Assembly (NCBI GenBank): GCA_023381535.1
Contig: JAMCSN010000355.1
Coordinates: 1-11,082 of the forward strand
Reading direction: 5' to 3'
Length of the DNA stretch: 11,082 nt
Origin: Bacteroidota bacterium
Lineage (GTDB): Bacteria; Bacteroidota; Ignavibacteria; Ignavibacteriales; Melioribacteraceae
Below are positions 6,297 through 11,082 of this stretch, in pieces (the first letter of the stretch is position 1; every line of letters starts with the position of its first letter). The translations under genes were made by a program, and so were the position numbers. Below the pieces are notes generated by a model that was not told the DNA's origin, ran no database searches, and worked only from the letters and a program-made list of their open reading frames with translations.

Positions 6297-7421
6297 ATGA
6301 GCTTGCGTTATCAAAAACTCGCCGAAGACATTTTATCTCTCGCCGAAGTGAAAATAAACGGCAACAATCCATGGGACATTCAAGTTCACAATAAAGAATT
6401 TTACAGAAGAGTAATTACGGAAGGTGAACTTGGTCTTGGTGAATCGTATATGGACGGCTGGTGGGATGCAGAAAAAGTAGATGAACTGATTTACAAAATC
6501 TTAAGAACTAAACTCGATGAAAAAATCCAACGTAAGGTTACCATTCTTTTGAAACTTTTTACTACAAGAGTTTTCAATTTGCAATCGAAGCGGAGAGCAT
6601 TCATTATTGGCGAAAAGCACTACGACTTAGGGAATGATCTTTTTCAAAATATGCTTGATAAAAGAATGAATTACAGCTGTGCTTTTTGGAGAAATTCAAA
6701 TTCATTGGATCAAGCACAAGAAAACAAACTTGAGTTAATTTGTAAAAAACTTTATCTCAAACCGGGAATGAAAGTCTTAGATATCGGCTGTGGCTGGGGT
6801 GCATTTGGTAAATACGCCGCTGAGAGATATAATGTTGAAACAGTTGGGATTACAGTTTCAAAAGAGCAAGTAGAATTTGGCAAAAAGTTATGCGAAGGTC
6901 TCCCTGTTGAGTTTCGGCTAATGGATTATCGTGATATGAATGAAAAGTTTGATAGAATAATAAGTGTTGGAATGATTGAACACGTCGGTTATAAGAATTA
7001 TAGAACGTATTTTGAGGTCGCAAGTAGATGTTTGAAAGACGCTGGTTTGTTTCTTCTTCATACAATCGGAAATATTAAATCTGTAAAGTCTGTTGATCCG
7101 TGGACACACAAATATATTTTCCCGAATGGGGTGCTACCATCGATGGCTCAATTAAGTAATGCAGCAGAAGATTTTTTTGTAATTGAAGATCTGCACAACT
7201 TCGGTGTTGATTATGACAAAACATTAATAGCGTGGTATGATAATTTCAAGGATAGTTGGAATAAAATTAAAGATCTGTATAACGAACGTTTCTATAGAAT
7301 GTGGAAATACTTTTTGCTTTCAAGCGCAGGTTCATTTAGGGCAAGACGCAATCAACTTTGGCAAATAGTTTTATCTAAAAACGGGATTATCAACGGTTAT
7401 AATTCAATTAGATATGTATAA
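6297..7421 (+). CDS. cfa: Cyclopropane-fatty-acyl-phospholipid synthase
   Basis: A 374-residue enzyme that transfers a methylene group from S-adenosylmethionine onto cis double bonds of membrane phospholipid acyl chains, at the cytoplasmic face of the inner membrane. It is close to E. coli Cfa (382 residues) along its whole length, including the N-terminal lipid-binding domain with GLGESYMDGWW (46-56) and the linker FNLQSKRRAF. The SAM motif is VLDIGCGWGAFG (160-171). Residues matching the bicarbonate and active site of the E. coli enzyme keep a constant offset of 11: C128, E228, H255 and Y306. The gene is intact. It lies after the ars operon in the same direction but is not known as an arsenic gene; it may protect the membrane or simply be a passenger. 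It sits between two direct repeats of the acr3 3' end, which points to a rearranged or inserted segment. Confidence 0.95.
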   Translation: MSLRYQKLAEDILSLAEVKINGNNPWDIQVHNKEFYRRVITEGELGLGESYMDGWWDAEKVDELIYKILRTKLDEKIQRKVTILLKLFTTRVFNLQSKRRAFIIGEKHYDLGNDLFQNMLDKRMNYSCAFWRNSNSLDQAQENKLELICKKLYLKPGMKVLDIGCGWGAFGKYAAERYNVETVGITVSKEQVEFGKKLCEGLPVEFRLMDYRDMNEKFDRIISVGMIEHVGYKNYRTYFEVASRCLKDAGLFLLHTIGNIKSVKSVDPWTHKYIFPNGVLPSMAQLSNAAEDFFVIEDLHNFGVDYDKTLIAWYDNFKDSWNKIKDLYNERFYRMWKYFLLSSAGSFRARRNQLWQIVLSKNGIINGYNSIRYV

Positions 7422-7573
7422 GTTTTATGAGATTAAACAAAAGCGGAAAGGATTCGATTTTCGCTGTGGTTAAAATGGCAAGAGTAGCTTTTATCTGTGT
7501 GTCAATGATAAAGCCCCTCCAAGAAATATCTTTAATATGCTAGTTCAATTAGGATGCTTCAATTCTGCAGGAG
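7422..7573. other. Gene-free stretch between cfa and the acr3 fragment
   Basis: No intact gene is visible. A short plus-strand frame at 7427-7543 (39 codons) contains MARVAFICV, faintly like the start of some low-molecular-weight arsenate reductases, but no catalytic CX5R loop follows and it stops at once. Another frame (about 7474-7587) is open for about 37 codons with no recognisable motif. Together with the acr3 fragment that follows, this could be decayed remains of a second ars gene pair; the evidence is weak. Confidence 0.4.
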
Positions 7574-7726
7574 ATAAATTCCTATGAAGCATTTGCAGCT
7601 GTAATCGGTCCGCTTGTAGAAGTACCTGTGCTGATTAGTTTGGTCAACGTAGCATTGTGGTTCAATAAAAAATATTTTATTGGAACAGAAAACAGAAATG
7701 CTAAAGCGCATGAAGTTTCTCCTTAA
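7574..7726 (+). pseudogene. Fragment of a second acr3 gene (C-terminal about 50 codons only)
   Basis: The in-frame reading starts [12 protein letters not shown] and runs through the family signature GPLVEVPVL to a stop at 7724-7726. It matches the end of Acr3: bases 7586-7674 are identical to 6082-6170, and the preceding INSYE parallels INSGE in the intact gene. After the identical part the tail differs ([15 protein letters not shown], longer than in the intact protein), so it derives from another acr3 allele or paralogue and not from a simple local copy. The rest of the gene, including the region for the essential cysteine, is absent; an in-frame TAG lies upstream at 7550. A functional protein is not expected. 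Confidence 0.85.
7586..7674 (+). repeat. Direct repeat, copy 2 (inside the acr3 fragment)
   Basis: Identical over 89 bases to 6082-6170. The two copies bracket a segment of about 1.4 kb (6171-7585) that carries the end of the intact acr3, cfa and the gene-free stretch. Confidence 0.95.
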
Positions 7727-7776
7727 ATAAACACACACAGATTAGCGCTATATTCCCTCAATTGTTCCATTTTGTT

Positions 7777-7784
7777 TATATTTG
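7777..7784 (+). promoter_or_regulatory. Probable promoter core of the hyf-like operon
   Basis: TATATTTG, a perfect TAnnTTTG match and identical to the arsR box. Transcription would start near 7790, about 75 bases before the preferred hyfB start. The upstream TTG element is not well placed (the nearest TTG, 7762-7764, is 12 bases away), so confidence is moderate. An 8-bp palindrome TAGCGCTA lies upstream at 7743-7750. Confidence 0.5.
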
Positions 7785-7866
7785 CGGAAAATTATTCAAA
7801 AGATTTTCTGCAGCGTCTTCTTAAGAACATGTGCTATCTCTAAGCCAGGACAACACGATTAGAAAA

Positions 7867-9831
7867 ATGGCAAAATTATTTTCACGTAGTATAGTTGCAG
7901 TAACCTTCCTAATTGTAATAGTCTCGTCGTACTTTGCCGTAAAAGCGCTTGTTGGCCAAGAACAGGAAATCATTGTTGCCGGTAATTTCATTTTGGGCGA
8001 CATCCCTTTAAGAATAGACGCACTTTCGGCATGGATGATTTTGATAATCAATTTTACTGTTCTAACCGGTGTGCTTTACGGCGTAAAATATCTTGAGCAT
8101 TACAAAGACAAAGTTAACAATACAGTCCTTCACCTTTCGTTGATCGTAGTATTTCATCTTTCAATGTTATTTGTCTGCATCGTTCAGAATTTCTTAGCAT
8201 TTCTGATCGTGTGGGAAATTATGGCGATATCTTCATTCTTGTTAGTAATCTTTGAATATTGGAATAAAGAAACAATTAGAGCCGGAATAAATTATTTAAT
8301 TCAGTCACATATTGGTGTTCTGTTTTTAACCGTTGCATACATTTGGGTCATCACCGCCACCGGCTCAAAAGATTTTAATGCCATCCAAATATTTTCGCAG
8401 CAAGTTCCGTCCGCGCTTAGCGTAACGTTTTTTGTTTTAATATTTATTGGGTTCGGTTTTAAGGCGGGGTTTATACCGTTTCACACATGGCTCCCTTACG
8501 CACATCCTTCGGCGCCGTCACACATTTCAGGAATGATGTCCGGCGTGATTATCAAACTTGGCATCTATGGAATTCTTCGAGTTATCCTTTTATTGAAAAG
8601 CGATTTTGTCGTTATCGGTGTTATCATTTTAATTGTTTCAATGTTCTCCGGTTTATACGGCGTAATGCTTGCAATCGTTCAGCACAATTTGAAAAAGTTG
8701 CTGGCGTATCACAGCATTGAAAATATCGGAATCATCGGTATCGGAATTGGACTCGGTACTTTAGGTTTAGGATTGAAAAATGATTTTCTTGCTATCACGG
8801 GCTTTGCCGGAGGATTACTGCACATTTTGAATCACTCGCTATTTAAATCTCTTTTGTTCTATGGCGCGGGAAGCGTTTACCAGCAAACACACACATTGAA
8901 TATTGAAAAGCTTGGCGGCTTGGTAAAACGAATGCCGAAGACCACCGCGTTGTTTCTTATTGCGGCAGTTGCAATTTGCGGACTTCCGCCTTTTAACGGA
9001 TTCATATCCGAGTTCTTAATTTATTCCGGATTGTTCAGCGGGTTGAAGTCATTTAATTTTTCTTTATCACTTTTCATGCTGTCCGCAATTGTCTCGCTCG
9101 TTTTGATTGGTGGATTGGCAATTCTATGTTTTACCAAAGTGTTCGGAACGGTTTTCTTGGGTACAGAAAGAAGCAAGTATGAAGTCGAACCTCACGAAGT
9201 TTCCGACAAAATGATTTTCCCGCAATATTTAATTGCCGCAATGATAATCGGGATAGGAATTTTTCCGCAATTCTTTTTGATGTCTCTTCGGCAAACAATT
9301 TCTTTGTTCGTCCCGACAATTAATACTTCGAGTTATTCAATTTATTTTAACCAAATAAATATTCTTGCCAATATTGGATTAGCCGGTGGACTGGTGCTGC
9401 TTTTGGTTTTCATTTTATATTCGGTAAAAAAGTGGAGCGAGAAGAAAAAGATAATCAGCGTTGAACCGACGTGGGGCTGCGGTTACGTGGCTCCGAATGA
9501 AAGAATGCAGTACACGGCAAGCTCTTTTGTAAAAAATTATGTTCATCTTATTGAACCGATCCTAAGTATCAAAAAGAGCGATGTGGTGATACAAGATGTT
9601 TTTCCTTCACCTCAGAAATACGAATCGAGCACATACGACAAAATTGAATATTACGTTATAGATAAGAACGTGAAGCTGATTAAGAAATTGTTATACCGTT
9701 TTGATTTTCTGCAGAACGGAAAAATTCAATACTACATTCTTTACGGACTGATTTTTATTATTCTAATAATTTTGTACGCGTATGGAGAATCTTTTCTGAA
9801 ATTGTTTTCAGAGTTTTATAAGATGTTTTGA
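7867..9831 (+). CDS. hyfB: Hydrogenase-4 component B-like / complex I NuoL-family proton-translocating membrane subunit
   Basis: About 654 residues from this start, close to HyfB/HycC length. It is a many-segment membrane protein of the NuoL/NuoM/MrpD antiporter-like family. Numbering from ATG 7867, family features are E117 in VWEIMAISS, the lysine of GFGFKAGFIPFHTWLP (K199), K230 in VIIKLGIYG, and H319, H323 and K327 in LHILNHSLFKSLLFYGAGS. These acidic, lysine and histidine residues line the proton path. HNLKKLLAYHSIENIG and the conserved EKLGGLVKRMP also fit HycC/HyfB better than NuoL. A C-terminal soluble stretch with EPTWGCGY and a last membrane helix agree. The start is uncertain: ATG 7867 has an A-rich upstream, while GTG 7831 in the same frame would add 12 residues; neither has a good ribosome site. 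hyfC follows after 10 bases. Confidence 0.88.
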   Translation: MAKLFSRSIVAVTFLIVIVSSYFAVKALVGQEQEIIVAGNFILGDIPLRIDALSAWMILIINFTVLTGVLYGVKYLEHYKDKVNNTVLHLSLIVVFHLSMLFVCIVQNFLAFLIVWEIMAISSFLLVIFEYWNKETIRAGINYLIQSHIGVLFLTVAYIWVITATGSKDFNAIQIFSQQVPSALSVTFFVLIFIGFGFKAGFIPFHTWLPYAHPSAPSHISGMMSGVIIKLGIYGILRVILLLKSDFVVIGVIILIVSMFSGLYGVMLAIVQHNLKKLLAYHSIENIGIIGIGIGLGTLGLGLKNDFLAITGFAGGLLHILNHSLFKSLLFYGAGSVYQQTHTLNIEKLGGLVKRMPKTTALFLIAAVAICGLPPFNGFISEFLIYSGLFSGLKSFNFSLSLFMLSAIVSLVLIGGLAILCFTKVFGTVFLGTERSKYEVEPHEVSDKMIFPQYLIAAMIIGIGIFPQFFLMSLRQTISLFVPTINTSSYSIYFNQINILANIGLAGGLVLLLVFILYSVKKWSEKKKIISVEPTWGCGYVAPNERMQYTASSFVKNYVHLIEPILSIKKSDVVIQDVFPSPQKYESSTYDKIEYYVIDKNVKLIKKLLYRFDFLQNGKIQYYILYGLIFIILIILYAYGESFLKLFSEFYKMF

Positions 9832-9841
9832 CGGAACCGGT

Positions 9842-10762
9842 ATGGTAAGTTTTATACTAATATTAATTGTCAGTGCGTTTTTCGTCGGTTGGATCAATCG
9901 CGCGGTAAGTAATTTTTCCGGCAGAAAAGGTCCCGGTATTTTTCAACCGATCAAAGATATAATCCGGTTAATAAAAAAAGGATCGGTCTACAGCGCGACG
10001 AGCAGCTTTATCTTTAGAATTGCACCGTCAGTTTATTTAAGCACGGTAATTGTCGCGGCATTGTTCGTTCCGTTCGGACAGGAAAAAGCGTTTCTCTCAT
10101 TCAACGGCGACTTCATTTTGTTCGCATATCTTTTAGGTCTTGGAAAATTCTTCAACATCATCTCGGCACTTGATACGGGCAGCAGCTTTGAAGGAATGGG
10201 CGCAAGCCGCGAAGCATTATTTTCGATGCTTGCTGAACCGGCATTTTTCATTCTTCTCGGTTCATTAGGATTGCTAACCGGATATTCTTCGTTCTATCAA
10301 ATTTTTAATGCCATCCATTACACATTCTCGGTCACGTCTTTTATCTCTTATTCAATCGGAATTCTAGCAGCAACTATTTTTTTCATGCTCGGCATAATTG
10401 AAAACAGCAGAATGCCGGTTGATGATCCGAAGACTCATCTTGAATTGACTATGATTCACGAAGTAACGATTCTCGATAACAGCGGATTTGACTTGGGATT
10501 AATTCTCTATGCGGGTTGTCTCAAGTTTGCGGTGTACGGCGCGTTAATTGCAAATTTATTTTTCACGTCGCTTTTCCCATTGTACTTAAACGTAATTATC
10601 TTTTTTGGAATTCAATATTTGTATGCCGTACTTATCGGAACGATTGAATCGTTTATCGCGCGATTTAGAATGAACCAGAATCCGCAATTTATTTTTGCTC
10701 TTTCGTCGGTGGCGGCATTGATATACATCGGCGTGATGATTTTGATAGGGAAATTCAGCTAA
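9842..10762 (+). CDS. hyfC: Hydrogenase-4 component C-like / complex I NuoH-family membrane subunit
   Basis: A 306-residue membrane protein of the NuoH/HyfC/HycD family, which connects the membrane arm to the hydrophilic catalytic arm. Signature parts are GRKGPGIFQPIKDIIRL (27-43), FEGMGASREALFSMLAEPA (116-134) and the charged loop ENSRMPVDDP followed by THLELTMIHE (187-207), all in the usual order. About eight hydrophobic segments are visible, as expected. Group 4 hydrogenase homologues read GRKGPGIFQP where complex I has a longer form, so this is the hydrogenase-type protein rather than NuoH. It begins 10 bases after hyfB and ends 16 bases before the hyfE-like gene, so all three should be co-transcribed. 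Confidence 0.92.
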   Translation: MVSFILILIVSAFFVGWINRAVSNFSGRKGPGIFQPIKDIIRLIKKGSVYSATSSFIFRIAPSVYLSTVIVAALFVPFGQEKAFLSFNGDFILFAYLLGLGKFFNIISALDTGSSFEGMGASREALFSMLAEPAFFILLGSLGLLTGYSSFYQIFNAIHYTFSVTSFISYSIGILAATIFFMLGIIENSRMPVDDPKTHLELTMIHEVTILDNSGFDLGLILYAGCLKFAVYGALIANLFFTSLFPLYLNVIIFFGIQYLYAVLIGTIESFIARFRMNQNPQFIFALSSVAALIYIGVMILIGKFS

Positions 10763-10778
10763 TAACTTTTATAGCACC

Positions 10779-11082
10779 ATGATAAATATCTTACTTATAA
10801 TTTTTATAATGACTCTGTTCGTCTGTGCTACGGCAATTAGATTAAGAACGTTCATAAAGGTAATCGCGTTACAGGGTATGCTTTTGTTCGGCGTCTTTTT
10901 TATTCGTCTTAACGAAATTAATACCGTCAACTTGATTTTGCTTTTGCTGGAAACGATTATTTTTAAATCTATAGTGATCCCATATTTTTTGGATTACCTG
11001 ATTAAGAAAAATAAAATTTCGCGCGAAACCGAACCGTATGTTTCCAATTTCACATCATTGTTTATCGTAACCGGAGTTATAC
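10779..11082 (+). CDS. hyfE: Hydrogenase-4 component E-like membrane subunit (partial, runs off the window)
   Basis: The first 101 codons of a small hydrophobic protein that continues past the right edge. Several hydrophobic helices are visible. The segment LLLLETIIFKSIVIPYFLDYL (about 54-74), with E58 and K63 inside a membrane helix, is the typical HyfE signature and related to the NuoK/MrpC proton channel. It follows hyfC by 16 bases with no clear Shine-Dalgarno sequence. In E. coli the order is hyfB-hyfC-hyfD-hyfE; here no hyfD lies between C and E. The expected next genes, hyfF and the hydrogenase large and small subunits, lie outside the window. Confidence 0.85.
   Translation, partial: MINILLIIFIMTLFVCATAIRLRTFIKVIALQGMLLFGVFFIRLNEINTVNLILLLLETIIFKSIVIPYFLDYLIKKNKISRETEPYVSNFTSLFIVTGVI

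Noticed and set aside
6171..7585. Insertion sequence or integrative element between the acr3 repeats
   Set aside because: The segment has no transposase, integrase or terminal inverted repeats; only cfa is encoded, so a named mobile element cannot be supported.
7743..7750. Palindrome TAGCGCTA upstream of the hyf-like operon
   Set aside because: An 8-bp palindrome can occur by chance and no second copy or known regulator site supports it.
7777..7790. ArsR control of the hyf-like operon because TATATTTGCG is shared with the arsR promoter
   Set aside because: The shared bases are mostly the general promoter box; the TTCATCG/CGATGAA arms that define the putative ArsR site are absent here.

Overview
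The window looks like chromosomal DNA from an AT-rich member of the Bacteroidota/Chlorobi branch, most likely an Ignavibacteria-type organism. Three things suggest this: two good matches to the Bacteroidota promoter consensus TAnnTTTG, a very large exported Asp-box (sortilin-like) beta-propeller protein typical of that phylum, and an ars operon next to a group 4 hydrogenase-type membrane gene set. The assignment is inference from gene content and promoter style; there is no rRNA or other marker gene here.

Layout. (1) 79-3345, minus strand: an exported protein of about 1088 residues with many BNR/Asp-box repeats, followed by a hairpin (30-67) that may end transcription. Its upstream region holds a promoter (3460-3491) that would start transcription exactly at a compact three-way-junction RNA (3402-3456) followed by a T6 tract, a candidate structured leader or small RNA. 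(2) 3584-6201, plus strand: a tight arsenic operon, arsR - arsM - arsC - acr3, diverging from the first gene. A perfect inverted repeat brackets the TATATTTG box of the arsR promoter and is very probably the ArsR operator. (3) 6297-7421: a complete E. coli-like cyclopropane fatty acid synthase gene (cfa). (4) 7422-7866: about 445 bp with no intact gene. It contains a second copy of the 3' end of acr3 that is identical to the intact gene over 89 bp but has different flanks. The cfa gene therefore lies between two direct repeats of the acr3 3' end. (5) 7867 to the window end: a hyfB - hyfC - hyfE-like operon encoding membrane subunits of a group 4 [NiFe] hydrogenase or related complex, running off the right edge inside hyfE.

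How the genes work together. In the arsenic operon, ArsR senses arsenite and represses, ArsC reduces arsenate to arsenite using a thiol relay, Acr3 exports arsenite, and ArsM methylates it with S-adenosylmethionine. The cell therefore has both an efflux route and a methylation route. The cfa gene modifies membrane lipids and may have no direct link to arsenic; its place between acr3 repeats suggests it arrived, or was rearranged, by recombination. The hyf-like genes encode proton-translocating membrane modules related to complex I subunits NuoL, NuoH and NuoK. The catalytic hydrogenase subunits would be expected beyond the right edge.

I found no wholly new multi-gene system. The observations most worth checking are the structured leader at 3395-3456, the 89-bp acr3 repeat around cfa, and the operator laid over the arsR promoter core.
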